From RYN-133 sp963708645 (lineage in GTDB: Bacteria; Actinomycetota; Actinomycetes; Mycobacteriales; Jatrophihabitantaceae): 64,000 nucleotides of DNA. Below, in pieces: positions 34,444-44,269 of the stretch; the stretch's first letter is position 1; the number at the start of each line of letters is the position of its first letter. The stretch is from the NCBI GenBank assembly GCA_963708645.1, contig CAVPTA010000007.1, positions 62,001 through 126,000 on the forward strand, given 5' to 3'. The notes below the pieces were generated by a model. It searched no databases. It had not been told where the DNA came from and was given only the letters and a program-made list of their open reading frames with translations. Made by a program: the position numbers and the translations under genes.

Positions 34444-37400
34444 TTACCCACCGGCGGCGTGAGGCAGCCGCTCGCGTTCACGAACCGCCACCCGCTCGAC
34501 GCGTTCCAGCAACGGACGGGCCCGCAACACTTCGCCTATCGTGCGGGCCTCGTCGATGCGTGCCTGCGCCTGGTCGACACGTCCGCTGTCGACCAGGAAT
34601 TCGGCCTCGTCGAGCAGACCGTGCGCAAGATGGAACGGGCTGGCGACCTTGCGCAGCGCCGCGACCGCGTCGGCGAGTGCCGTGCCGTCGTCGTCGGCCA
34701 TACGCGCCCGCGCAAGGCTGCGCTCGGCGATCAGCAATGGCGCGAGATGCCCCTCCGGACGCGCATCCAGAAACCCGATGAGTTCCTGCAGGGTGGAGCG
34801 GTCACCCAGTTCGTGTGCGGCGCGCGCCGATGCCGCCCAACACCAGATGATCGACTCGAACCGGATGCTGATCGACGTGAATTCGAGCGCCGCCCGGCCG
34901 AGCCGGATCGTCTCGACGGCGTCGCCGTTCGCGGCGGCCATCAGTGTCCTGATCATCGCGACGTAGGCGCGATCTTGCGCGTCCTCCGAGCCCAGCGCGG
35001 CCCAGTCGATCGCGGGATCGTCGGCCTCGGGGCTGCCGCGCAGGGCCGCGAGCTGCAGTCGCAACTGCTCGATCTCGCGCGTTCCGGCACCGACGTTGTC
35101 GGCCGCCGACTTGATGACGGAATCGGCCTCGTCCCAGTCGCCGGTCCACAGCAACGCTTGTGTCTGGTTGCTGACCGCAACGGCGAGCAGCGCCGAATAC
35201 CCGATGCGGTGGAACAGCTCAGCGGCCTGACGGCCGTGCTCGGCCGCCGCGCGGGGATCGGTCGTCAGGACGAGGTTCGACAGGTTGCTCAACGCCCGCG
35301 CGCGCTGCACGCTGTCAGATTCACGGGCCATCAGCTCGAGGGCATATGCGTTATGGGCGATGGCCTCGTCGTAGCGGTCGTGCATCGTGAACGACAGCCC
35401 GCGCACCGTGAACAGGGTCGCGAGCAGGCCACGGTCGACCCCGAGCTGCTGGCCGAGCACCAGGGCCTCAGCAGAGAGCCGGTCGCTGTCGGCATCGCTG
35501 GCCAGGGCGGCGATGGTCGCCAGATCGGTCATCGCCGTGACCGTGTCGGTGTCGGGGTCGGTGCGCAGTTCGGCGACGACGTCTTGGAGGATCTCGCGGG
35601 CCTCGGCGTGCCGGCGGGCGAAGTACAGCACCCGGCCGGCGATGGTGCGGCTGCGGGCAGCCGCACGGTGCTCGCCGAGCTGTTCGTACAGCTCCGCGGC
35701 GCTGCCCGCGCTGGCCAGCGCGCGGTTGACATCGCCGCTGAGAGCGTCGGCCGCGGCCGCCCGCTCCCACAACCGCGCCCGGTTGAGGTCGGCTTCGCGA
35801 TCGGTCGACTGCTCGAGCAGTTCGGCCGCGGTGCCGAAGTTCATCGCAGCGTTGCGGGGGGCGCCGGCGCGTAGCGCGCGCTCGCCGGCGCGGGTCAGGG
35901 CCGCGACAGCTTCGCCGCGCACCTCGGCGTTGTCGGGGTCGTCCGGTGCAGCGAACAGCGCGTCGAGATAGTGCCGTGCCAGGACGTCGGTGACCTCGTC
36001 GCCGTCGTTGGGGAACACGCTGCGCAGGTAGGCGGCGACGGCAAGGTGTCGCGCCTTGCGGTCGCGGCGGGTGAGCGTCTCGTAGGCGACTTGCCGCAGC
36101 AGGATCTGGGTGAACGCGTACGAGCCGCGCTGCGGCGAGAGCCGGTCGGCCGACACGTCGAGAACCTCACGGCGCAACAGTTCGTGCAGCGCCGCGTGCA
36201 CGTCCTTCTCCGCCCGCCCGGACACTGCAACCAGCGCCTCGGGCGCGAACATCGCTCCGAGCACTGCGGCGTCGGCGACCAGCGACCGCAGGTCGGGATC
36301 GAGCGCATCGAGCCGGGCGGCGAGCAGCCCGCGCAGACTGTCGGGGACGGTGAGCGTGCCGATGTCGCCGGCGAGTTCGTACACACCGTTGTGCGGCACG
36401 ACGATGTCGCGGTCGATCAGCGAGCGGATGGTCTCGACGGCGAACAGCGGAATGCCCTGCGCCTGCTTGGTGATCGCTTCGCGTGCCTGGTCGGGCATGT
36501 GCGGGACGAGCGCCTCGACGAGCGCGTCCATCGATGCAGCGTCTAGCGGCTCGAGCCCGAGCACGGAGCGGTTGCGTCCTACTCCCCAGCCGGACCGGTT
36601 CTGCAGCATCTCGGGACGGGTGAACACGAGGATGAAGATGGCCGAGTCACGCGCCCAGTCGGCGAGATGGTCGAGGAAGTCGAGCATGCCGGGGTCGGCG
36701 TGCTGGGCGTCCTCGACGAGCAGCACAACCGGTTCGGTCTCGGCCATCCGCTCGAAGAACAGCCGCCAGCCGGCGAACAGTTCGTCGCGGCTCAGCGGTG
36801 CCGTGCTGTCGCCGGTGGCGCCGATCAACGCGCCGAGCCGCGCAGCGACGTAGGACCGCTCATCGGGATCGACGACGAATTCGGCAACGGCTTCGGCAAG
36901 CTTGGCCGCGGCGACGTCGCCGGTCTCGTTCTCGCTGATCCCCAGACGCTGTCGAACGATCTCGGCGAGCGCCCAGAACGCGACACCCTCGCCGTACGCA
37001 AGGCAACGACCGCGATGCCACAGGACCGATCCGGCAAGCCCGTCGGCGTACTTCTCGAACTCCCATCCGAGTCGTGACTTGCCGACGCCCGCCGGGCCGG
37101 ACACGACCACCAGCCGCGGTGCGCCGCGCTCGGCCGTGGCATGGAACAGCTCTTTGAGCAAGCGCAGTTCGGCGTCGCGTCCGAGCATGGGCGCTTCGAG
37201 GCCGTCGACGCGCTGCGATCCGCCGATGCCCGAGAGCACCCGGTCGGCCGACCACAGTCGCAGCGGCTCGGACTTGCCCTTGAGCTGGTGCTCGCCGCGG
37301 TCGGTGAACCCGATGGCAGCGACGCCGAGGCGCTGGGTCGCCTCATCGACCCAGACCTCACCCGGCGCAGCGACGGTCTGCACGCGAGCCGCGGTGTTGA

Positions 37401-37974
37401 CCGTGTCGCCGGCGATGCCCTCGCCGACCACGCCGACCGTCACCGCGACGTCGCCCGTGACGACGCCGGCCCGGGCACGAAGCTCGGGGGTGCCGACCTG
37501 CTCACCGAGCTGAGCGACCGCCGCGACGACGTCAAGCGCAGCACGCACTGCGCGCTCGGCGTCACCCTCGACGGCGACGGGCGTACCCCAGATCGCCATC
37601 ACGGCGTCGCCGATGAACTTCTCGACCACGCCGCCATAACGGGCGATCACCGTGCGCGCGAGCTCGAAGTACTTCGACAGCAGCTCGCGTATTTCTTCTG
37701 CGTCGCGCGATTCGGAAAGCGGGGTGAATCCGACAAGATCCACGAACAGCACCGAGCAGAGCCGTCGTTCAGCGACATGCCCGTCACCGCTACGGATCGC
37801 CGGTCCGGCCGCACCTGCGTCCAGAGTTGCGCCGCACTCGCCGCAGAACTTCTGTCCCGGCTGGTACGCGGTACCGCACTGGGCACATGTGCGCGCCAGT
37901 GCCTGGCCGCACTCGAGGCAGAACTTGTTGGCAGCCGGATTCTCGGTGCGGCACGCCTGGCAGACGACGCTCAC
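34444..37974 (-). CDS. Class III adenylyl cyclase fused to AAA ATPase and TPR regions (copy 1)
   Basis: 1176 residues. Two zinc ribbons (Cys 5, 8, 19, 22 and 30, 33, 44, 47) come first. The class III cyclase domain (about 70-245) keeps metal Asp79 (FVDLVGFT) and Asp123 (FIGDAVMAIWG), adenine-selecting Lys119 and Asp190, and transition-state Asn193 and Arg197 (DTVNTAARVQ), so it should make cAMP. An AAA/STAND ATPase follows with Walker A GPAGVGKS (293-300) and Walker B VVLLVEDAQHAD. The last ~500 residues are TPR-like helices. GTG start. Soluble. Divergent from the MFS-cNMP gene. Confidence 0.92.
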   Translation of the reverse strand: MSVVCQACRTENPAANKFCLECGQALARTCAQCGTAYQPGQKFCGECGATLDAGAAGPAIRSGDGHVAERRLCSVLFVDLVGFTPLSESRDAEEIRELLSKYFELARTVIARYGGVVEKFIGDAVMAIWGTPVAVEGDAERAVRAALDVVAAVAQLGEQVGTPELRARAGVVTGDVAVTVGVVGEGIAGDTVNTAARVQTVAAPGEVWVDEATQRLGVAAIGFTDRGEHQLKGKSEPLRLWSADRVLSGIGGSQRVDGLEAPMLGRDAELRLLKELFHATAERGAPRLVVVSGPAGVGKSRLGWEFEKYADGLAGSVLWHRGRCLAYGEGVAFWALAEIVRQRLGISENETGDVAAAKLAEAVAEFVVDPDERSYVAARLGALIGATGDSTAPLSRDELFAGWRLFFERMAETEPVVLLVEDAQHADPGMLDFLDHLADWARDSAIFILVFTRPEMLQNRSGWGVGRNRSVLGLEPLDAASMDALVEALVPHMPDQAREAITKQAQGIPLFAVETIRSLIDRDIVVPHNGVYELAGDIGTLTVPDSLRGLLAARLDALDPDLRSLVADAAVLGAMFAPEALVAVSGRAEKDVHAALHELLRREVLDVSADRLSPQRGSYAFTQILLRQVAYETLTRRDRKARHLAVAAYLRSVFPNDGDEVTDVLARHYLDALFAAPDDPDNAEVRGEAVAALTRAGERALRAGAPRNAAMNFGTAAELLEQSTDREADLNRARLWERAAAADALSGDVNRALASAGSAAELYEQLGEHRAAARSRTIAGRVLYFARRHAEAREILQDVVAELRTDPDTDTVTAMTDLATIAALASDADSDRLSAEALVLGQQLGVDRGLLATLFTVRGLSFTMHDRYDEAIAHNAYALELMARESDSVQRARALSNLSNLVLTTDPRAAAEHGRQAAELFHRIGYSALLAVAVSNQTQALLWTGDWDEADSVIKSAADNVGAGTREIEQLRLQLAALRGSPEADDPAIDWAALGSEDAQDRAYVAMIRTLMAAANGDAVETIRLGRAALEFTSISIRFESIIWCWAASARAAHELGDRSTLQELIGFLDARPEGHLAPLLIAERSLARARMADDDGTALADAVAALRKVASPFHLAHGLLDEAEFLVDSGRVDQAQARIDEARTIGEVLRARPLLERVERVAVRERERLPHAAGG

Positions 37975-38137
37975 TGCCCACTTCCGTCCACGACATACCC
38001 GGCCACCGAGTCAGTGCGCCGGAGGTGCAAAGGCACAGTCAGGGTACTTCTCCGATCTACGCCCATCGGCAACAATGTCGCCCGACGATGATCACAAGAG
38101 CGTCGCACATCTGCGGCGCGATGGCGGAGGGACTTCG

Positions 38138-39811
38138 GTGAGCACCGAAACGAAGCCGAGGTACGGTGCGGCGCTGCGGGTCCGGGACCTGCGACTGCTC
38201 GTGCTCGCGTTCATCGTCGACGGCGGAGCGACCTGGTCGTACAACGTCGTGCTGATCGCGTACTTCTACGAGCGCACGCATTCGCCGACGTGGATCACCA
38301 CCCTGGTAACAGTCCGTTGGATAGTCGGGCTGCTGTTCGGCGGGTACGCCGGCGTGCTCGCCGACCGGTACGACCGGCGCACGGTGTTGTTGGGCAGCGC
38401 CGCCGCCGCGATGGTGGTGTGCGTCGTGCTTGCCGTGCTTGTCGGGACCGACGCGCCGCTCATCGCGATCATCGCAGCCAGCGGGGCGCTGGGGGCTGTG
38501 GTGACGCCGGTCCGTCCAGCGTCCGGCGCATTGATCCCTGAAGTGGTCGACGAGCAGAACCTGATCGCGGCCAACAGCATCTTTGCGTTCCTCGAGAGCG
38601 TGATCGTCGTGATCGGCCCGGGCATCGGCGGACTGCTGCTGCTCACCGGCGAGCCTGTGTACGGAATCCTGCTCAACGCCGCGAGCTATCTCGTGTCCGG
38701 CTTGTTCTATCTCGCGCTGTCGGTCCGCTCGAAGGGCGACGCCGAGCCGGGCGGGAACATGCTCAAGCAGTGGGGCGCCGGCATCTCCGCGCTCGGCCAC
38801 CATCGCAAGGCGCTCGTGCTGACGATCTTCCTGGTGCTCGACTCGGCTGCGATCAATGCGGCGAACGTGATCATGCCCGCGTTGTCGGCGCATCTGGGCG
38901 GCGGACGGTCCGGGTACAGCGTGCTGCTCGCGGCGAACGCGCTGGGCGGCGTGCTCGCCGCCGTGTTGGCGAACAAGCTGGCCGCGTCGTCGCGGGTCAC
39001 TGGCATCATCACGGTCTCGATCGTGCTGGAATGCGTTCCGCTGTGGGTCTGTGTGTTCGCAGGCGGTGTGCCTGCGGCCGGCGTGCTGCAACTGATCTCC
39101 GGCGCCGGCATGGTGATCGTGGACGTGCTCGCATTCACGTCCTTGCAACGTGATCTGCCGCGCGCCGTGCTCGGCCGGGTGCTGGGCTCGGTCGACATGT
39201 TGCTGCTCGGCAGCAGCATTCTCGCCTCGTTCGTCACGAGCGCTGTGCTGACGGCGGTCGACCTGAACTGGTCGCTCGCGATCATCGGGCTCGGCTTCCC
39301 GCTGATCTCGCTGCTCGGCGTGCCGTCGCTGCGCCGACTCGACGACGACACTGCCGATCGCGTCGAGGCTCTGCGGGCACGCACCGGTGTGCTGCAACGC
39401 CTCGACCTGTTCGCCAGCGCGAACCAGGCCGTCCTCGAACGGCTCGCGGAGGCGGTCGAGCAGGAGTCTGTTCCGGCGGGAACGGTGCTCATCACCCAAG
39501 GCGATCCGGCCGACGCATTCTGGGTGCTCACCGAGGGCGAACTCGCCGTGCGGGCAACGCTCGACAACGGCGAACAAGTCACACCTCCGCCGGTGTTCGC
39601 ACCGGGCTATGTCGGCGAACTCGGGCTCATGCATCGCCGGTCGCGATCGGCGACCGTCACCGCTGCAACGGACTGCCGCCTGTTCAAGATCGGCGGCGAG
39701 GCCTTCTTGGAAGCGTTGGCAGAGGCCGCCCCGTCGCCGACGATGCTCAGCCGCGCAGGCGTACGACTGGCACGAACGACGGTCGTGCCGCCGGCTGCAG
39801 TCAGCGGGTGA
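38138..39811 (+). CDS. MFS transporter fused to a cyclic-nucleotide-binding domain
   Basis: 557 residues from the GTG at 38138, with GGAGGG 7 bp upstream. Residues 1-400 form a 12-helix MFS permease (loop GVLADRYDRRTVLLGSAAAA). Residues about 415-540 form a CRP-type cyclic-nucleotide-binding domain (AGTVLITQGDPADAFWVLTE). The phosphate-binding cassette GELGLMHRRSRSATV keeps Glu494, which binds the ribose, and Arg503, which binds the cyclic phosphate. It is therefore likely to bind cAMP made by the flanking cyclases and to be gated by it. The transported molecule is unknown. Its end overlaps the MBL gene by 11 bp in convergent orientation. Confidence 0.92.
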   Translation: MSTETKPRYGAALRVRDLRLLVLAFIVDGGATWSYNVVLIAYFYERTHSPTWITTLVTVRWIVGLLFGGYAGVLADRYDRRTVLLGSAAAAMVVCVVLAVLVGTDAPLIAIIAASGALGAVVTPVRPASGALIPEVVDEQNLIAANSIFAFLESVIVVIGPGIGGLLLLTGEPVYGILLNAASYLVSGLFYLALSVRSKGDAEPGGNMLKQWGAGISALGHHRKALVLTIFLVLDSAAINAANVIMPALSAHLGGGRSGYSVLLAANALGGVLAAVLANKLAASSRVTGIITVSIVLECVPLWVCVFAGGVPAAGVLQLISGAGMVIVDVLAFTSLQRDLPRAVLGRVLGSVDMLLLGSSILASFVTSAVLTAVDLNWSLAIIGLGFPLISLLGVPSLRRLDDDTADRVEALRARTGVLQRLDLFASANQAVLERLAEAVEQESVPAGTVLITQGDPADAFWVLTEGELAVRATLDNGEQVTPPPVFAPGYVGELGLMHRRSRSATVTAATDCRLFKIGGEAFLEALAEAAPSPTMLSRAGVRLARTTVVPPAAVSG

Positions 39812-40655
39812 GGTCGAGGGCGGGCAGGTCGACGACCAGCCCGTCCGATGCAGCGAAGACCGGGATCGGCGCGTCGGCGAATCGTGCGGTCATCGCATCG
39901 ATCTCGACATCGGTGCGCGCAGGTGCGTGGTGATACAGCATCACTGCGCGCGCTCCGGCTGCCTTGGCCAGGGTGACCGGGTAGTCGGTTGCCGAGTGGC
40001 CGAGAAAGGCGAGCTCGGGCAATTCCTCCGGGGTGTGCTGCGCATCGTGGATGAGCAGGTCGACGTCAGCGGCAAGTGCGAGCGCTGTCTCGTGCAGGAC
40101 CCCTAGCCCGTCCTCGCCCGGGCCGGCACCGATCGGGTTGTGGTCGGACAGATACGCGATGGACGACGTTCCGTCGCTGACGCGATATCCGAACGTGCGC
40201 CCGCCCTTGTGCGGAATGTCCAACGCCAGCACGGTGAATCCCTCGATCGTGTGCTCGCCTGATTCGAGTCCCCGGAAGCTCCAGCCCGGTCCGAGATCAC
40301 GCGGGCGGACCGGGAAGTGCGGCGGTGAGAACGCGCGCTCGAGCACGCTCTCGGGATCTGCGCCCTGCTCGGGGATCACCACGTCCACCCGATGTCCGGG
40401 ACGCAACCCGGCTGCGAAGAACGGCATGCCGTGGGTGTGATCCCAGTGCAGATGCCCGAGCAGCAACGTGCCTTCATAGGCATCGGTTCCGAACAACGCA
40501 GTCAGTTGTTGCAGGCCGGTCCCGGCGTCGAGAACCAACGCGGGCCGCGCGCCGTCATGCGCCAGGGCGACTGCGGAAGTGTGGCCGCCGTAGCGACCTT
40601 GGGTCAGTCCCGAGACCGGGGTCGACCCGCGGGTACCGCAGAAATGCACGCGCAT
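39801..40655 (-). CDS. MBL-fold metallohydrolase, candidate phosphodiesterase
   Basis: 284 residues from the ATG at 40655; a TTG at 40682 is an alternative. The core metal motif HLHWDH is at residues 68-73. Further ligands are probably in AYLSDHNP, LLIHDAQHT and the C-terminal HH of VMLYHHAPARTD. The N-terminus MRVHFCGTRGSTP and the SDHNP motif resemble the PhnP/ElaC branch, whose members cleave cyclic or RNA phosphodiesters. A cAMP phosphodiesterase role is inferred mainly from position 27 bp after a cyclase gene. Other substrates remain possible. Confidence 0.85.
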   Translation of the reverse strand: MRVHFCGTRGSTPVSGLTQGRYGGHTSAVALAHDGARPALVLDAGTGLQQLTALFGTDAYEGTLLLGHLHWDHTHGMPFFAAGLRPGHRVDVVIPEQGADPESVLERAFSPPHFPVRPRDLGPGWSFRGLESGEHTIEGFTVLALDIPHKGGRTFGYRVSDGTSSIAYLSDHNPIGAGPGEDGLGVLHETALALAADVDLLIHDAQHTPEELPELAFLGHSATDYPVTLAKAAGARAVMLYHHAPARTDVEIDAMTARFADAPIPVFAASDGLVVDLPALDLTR

Positions 40656-40682
40656 CGCGGAAGCATGACACCTTCGGGTCAA

Positions 40683-43600
40683 TCAGCCAGCTTCGGCCAC
40701 CGCGAGCGCCTCGTCGAGCTCGCGCTCCCAGCGCCGCGCACCGAGGTCGGCGAAGGCAGCGCGAGCTGCCCGGAGATGTTCGGCGGCCTCGGCGACCCGG
40801 CCCTGTCGGGTGAGCAGCACTCCGAGCGCGGCGGCGGTGCGCGCGGCATCGGGCACCATTGCCCGCTCGTTCAGCTCGGCGGCCGCCGACCGCAGCGCGT
40901 CCTCGACTGCACCATCGCCTGCGGGCACCGCGCCTGCCGGATCGAGCGCGTCGATGACGCCCGCGTACGCGCGGCACCGAGCGGCGGTCACCGGCGGGAC
41001 GCGGTACTCGTCGGTCTCGGCGACCCACTCCAGGATGCGCCGCGCACCGGCGAAATCGCCCGCATCGATGTTGAGCTCGATCGCGAACGGGACATGGTGC
41101 GACGCGTCGTCCTCGAACCCGCCGTGCTTCACCGCCAGGTGTGCTGCCGCTTCGACGCTCGCGGCCGCATCGGTCAAGCGACCCTCTGCCAGCCAGTCGA
41201 CCACCGGCGTGAGCACCGTCCACACGGCGGCGTAGGACTTCTGATCGACGTCATCGACCGACAGTGGTATGCGCTCGAAATCGGGCGGCAGATCGCGATA
41301 ACGGGCCAGCCGCGCCAGGGTCACCGCGCGGGTGAGGCTGGCGACGGGATCGTCGGTGGTCCCGAACGAGGCGGTCGACCAGAGCGGCTCGATCTCGTTC
41401 CATCGGCCGGCGGCCAACAGCGACATCGACAGCAACGACAAGGCGTAGGCGCCGATGTCTACATCGCCCGCCTGCCGGGCGTGCTGGATCGATTCCTCGG
41501 CGCTCGCGATCGCCTTGTCGATGTCGCGCCCGACGGCGAAAGCCGCCTGGTTGGCCAGCCCGAGTGCCAGCGGCGACGCGAGGCGGTGGTCGCGGCAGTG
41601 GGTGATCATGGCGTCGAAGATGGCCCTGGCGATGCGCGGCAGGTTGCGCTGGAAGTTCACGATCGCGTGCTGGTTCAAGGCGAACGCGATCAGCTCAGGG
41701 TCGCCGGATCGCTCGGAGTAGGTCAGCGCCAGGTCAGCCCAACGCACCCCGTCTGGCGACGTCGGTCCCTCGGCGTTGGACAGCTCGCGAGCGAGCCGTG
41801 CCGCGGTGCGATCCGACAACGCCTCGAACGCGTCCGCCTCGAAGTAGGGCAACAGCAGGTCCTTGACGCCGTCGGTCGAGCCTGCCAGCCGGCGATCGCG
41901 CGCGAGCACTGCGACAGCGAGGCCACGGTCGTCGGCGCTCGCGGGCCGCTCGCCACGCGCGATCGACGCGATGAGGTCTTCGGTAACCGCGTAGTTGCCC
42001 AGCACGGAGGAGGTGTCCGCCGCGGCGACACGCAGGTTCGCTTCCTCGAGCGGATCGTCGACGAGGTCGATCGCCTCGACGTAGGCGCGAACGGCCTGGG
42101 CCGGAGCGCCGACCGCCGCCGCGCGCCGGGCGGCACGTCGGAGCCAGTCGACGCGCCGGGTGCGCAGTGGCGCCCGTCGCGGATCGGAGTCGGCGGTGAG
42201 TTCGTAGGCCTCGCGCAGGTGCTGTGCGACCACGGCACCGATCTCGCCATCACCCTCGCCGAGCGGCTCGAGGTAGTCGGCCGCCGCCAGATGGGTCTCG
42301 AGCCGATCGTGTCGCGACTGGGTCTGGTAAGCGACGGTGCGCACGACAGCTTGCACGAATGCGTACTGCCCCGCCTCGGCCGCGAGGCGGTCGGTGATGG
42401 TCGTGAGCAGATCGCGGTCGATCAACTCGCGCAGCGTCGACTGCAACGCTGCCGCTTCATGCCCGCTCGCTGCAGCGAGCGCGGAGAGTGTGAAGGTCTG
42501 GCCCAACACGGACGCGGTGGCCAGTGCTGCACGCTGTTCGGCGCTGAGCAGATCGAGCCTGCTGGCGACGAGAACCTGCAAGCTCGGCGGCGCGGCAAGC
42601 GCGCGCAGTTGCTCGGTCGTGATTCCGTCGGCCAGCCGCTGCGCACCGGGAGTGCGCACCGGTCCGCTCACCGTGAGCCCTTGGTCATGCATCGAGCGGA
42701 CAGTTTCGATCGCGTACAGCGGATTGCCTTCGGCGCGCCGCACAAGTTCGTCGCGGATGCCCTCGGGAAGACCCTCGACGAGCAGATCGAGCAAGGTCGC
42801 CGTGTCGTTGTCGGACAGCGTCTCGAGCCCGATGAGATTCGCGCCGCGCACGGTTGCCAGCCGCGGGCGCCGTTCGAGCAGGTCAGGACGCGCGAGCAAC
42901 ACGATCAACAGCGGCACGCGCGCAGCCGACGTCAGGTGGTCGACGAAGTCGAGCAGACCGTCATCGGCGTACTGCGCATCGTCGATCACCCAGACGACCT
43001 GCTCACCGAAAGCCTGCGACAGTCGCTCGAACCAGGTCAGCCATGCGGCGAACAGATCCTCGCGCGCGTGCTGGCCGATGTCGCTGGTCAACAGCGCAGC
43101 CATCCGCGGTGCGAGCCATTCCTGCTCGGCGGGATCCGGGACGTACTGCGCGAGCATCTCGGCGACGCCGGTGCGTACAGCGGATTCGCTGGCGTCCTCA
43201 CCGAGGTGCGCCCGCCCACGTACTGCCGCGCTGAGCGCCGAGAATGCGACGCCGTCGCCGTAGGACAGCGAGCGACCCCAGTGCCACAGCACGCTGGACG
43301 ACAGTCCGTCCACGTACTTGCGCAGCTCCCATCCGAGCCGGGTCTTGCCGACCCCGGCCTCGCCGGAAACGACGACCAGCCTTGGACGTTGTTCGTCGCC
43401 GCTGGCGTGCAGCAGTTCGCGCAACGTGGCCAGTTCACGCCGCCGCGCGACCAGCGGTGCCAGCACCCGGTCACCGCTCAGCTCACCTGCAGTCGCGCGC
43501 ATGACACCGCGCACCGAGAACAGCGCGACGGCGTCGGACTTTCCCTTCAGGTGGTGGCTGCCGACGTCGACGAAGTCGATCGCGGCACCGGCAAGCGACC

Positions 43601-44240
43601 TGGTCTGCGCATCGACCCAGACCGTTCCCGGCTCTGCCTGCGCCTGCACCCGCGCCGCCGTGTTCACGGCGTCACCGGCGACCATGCCCTGGTTCGTCGC
43701 GCCGAGTGTCACCGCGACCTCGCCGGTGACCACACCGACGCGCATCGCCAGGCCGGGCGCGCCGACCGATTCGCCGAACGCCGCGACGGCGTCGACGAGG
43801 TCGAGCCCGGCGCGCACTGCCCGTTCGGCGTCGTCCTCATGCGCCGTCGGCACCCCCCACACCGCCATGACGGCATCGCCGATGAATTTCTCGATCGTGC
43901 CGCCGTACCGAGCGACGATCTCGCGAGCAGAGTCGAAGTAGCGCGACAGGAGTTCGCGGACTTCCTCGGCGTCACGGCCTTCGGACAGCGTCGTGAAGCC
44001 CACGAGGTCGCCGAACAGCACGGACGTCACGCGGCGCTCGGCACTCGGCACCGACGCGGTGGACGTGCTCGCCCCGGCGGCACGAGGCGTGGCCGTCGGC
44101 GTACCGCACTCGAGGCAGAACTTCGCGCCCGGTGGGAGTTCGGTGCCACAGTTCGTGCAGCCGGCTACGACCGGGTTGCCGCATTCGTGACAGAACTTCG
44201 CACCGGCAGGGAGGTCTGTGCCGCACGCCGCACAGATCAT
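40683..44240 (-). CDS. Class III adenylyl cyclase fused to AAA ATPase and TPR regions (copy 2)
   Basis: 1185 residues from the ATG at 44240, preceded by GGGGAGG. Its layout matches copy 1: zinc ribbons (Cys 3, 6, 17, 20 and 28, 31, 42, 45); cyclase domain with Asp78, Lys118, Asp122, Asp190, Asn193 and Arg197; Walker A GEAGVGKT; Walker B VVWVIDDAQYADDG; and a long TPR-like C-terminus. Sequence identity to copy 1 is clear in the cyclase and lower in the TPR region, so the sensed partners may differ. It lies between the LuxR-AAA gene, which ends 29 bp upstream, and the MBL gene, and is probably in one operon with them. Confidence 0.92.
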   Translation of the reverse strand: MICAACGTDLPAGAKFCHECGNPVVAGCTNCGTELPPGAKFCLECGTPTATPRAAGASTSTASVPSAERRVTSVLFGDLVGFTTLSEGRDAEEVRELLSRYFDSAREIVARYGGTIEKFIGDAVMAVWGVPTAHEDDAERAVRAGLDLVDAVAAFGESVGAPGLAMRVGVVTGEVAVTLGATNQGMVAGDAVNTAARVQAQAEPGTVWVDAQTRSLAGAAIDFVDVGSHHLKGKSDAVALFSVRGVMRATAGELSGDRVLAPLVARRRELATLRELLHASGDEQRPRLVVVSGEAGVGKTRLGWELRKYVDGLSSSVLWHWGRSLSYGDGVAFSALSAAVRGRAHLGEDASESAVRTGVAEMLAQYVPDPAEQEWLAPRMAALLTSDIGQHAREDLFAAWLTWFERLSQAFGEQVVWVIDDAQYADDGLLDFVDHLTSAARVPLLIVLLARPDLLERRPRLATVRGANLIGLETLSDNDTATLLDLLVEGLPEGIRDELVRRAEGNPLYAIETVRSMHDQGLTVSGPVRTPGAQRLADGITTEQLRALAAPPSLQVLVASRLDLLSAEQRAALATASVLGQTFTLSALAAASGHEAAALQSTLRELIDRDLLTTITDRLAAEAGQYAFVQAVVRTVAYQTQSRHDRLETHLAAADYLEPLGEGDGEIGAVVAQHLREAYELTADSDPRRAPLRTRRVDWLRRAARRAAAVGAPAQAVRAYVEAIDLVDDPLEEANLRVAAADTSSVLGNYAVTEDLIASIARGERPASADDRGLAVAVLARDRRLAGSTDGVKDLLLPYFEADAFEALSDRTAARLARELSNAEGPTSPDGVRWADLALTYSERSGDPELIAFALNQHAIVNFQRNLPRIARAIFDAMITHCRDHRLASPLALGLANQAAFAVGRDIDKAIASAEESIQHARQAGDVDIGAYALSLLSMSLLAAGRWNEIEPLWSTASFGTTDDPVASLTRAVTLARLARYRDLPPDFERIPLSVDDVDQKSYAAVWTVLTPVVDWLAEGRLTDAAASVEAAAHLAVKHGGFEDDASHHVPFAIELNIDAGDFAGARRILEWVAETDEYRVPPVTAARCRAYAGVIDALDPAGAVPAGDGAVEDALRSAAAELNERAMVPDAARTAAALGVLLTRQGRVAEAAEHLRAARAAFADLGARRWERELDEALAVAEAG

Positions 44241-44269
44241 CGGCGCCTCCCCTTGATCACGCGCGAACT

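Noticed and set aside
33841..35874. A plus-strand frame with repeated WGPRGIATFSRRFRGAPQ units
   Set aside because: It reads the 57-bp DNA repeats and then runs antisense to HIT and cyclase 1. The peptide repeat is a by-product of unit length 57 being divisible by 3.
34444..44240. Pycsar/CBASS-type phage defence
   Set aside because: The cyclases are fused to AAA-TPR regulatory regions typical of actinobacterial signalling. The only cNMP-binding protein is an MFS permease, and no TIR, nuclease or pore-forming effector is present.
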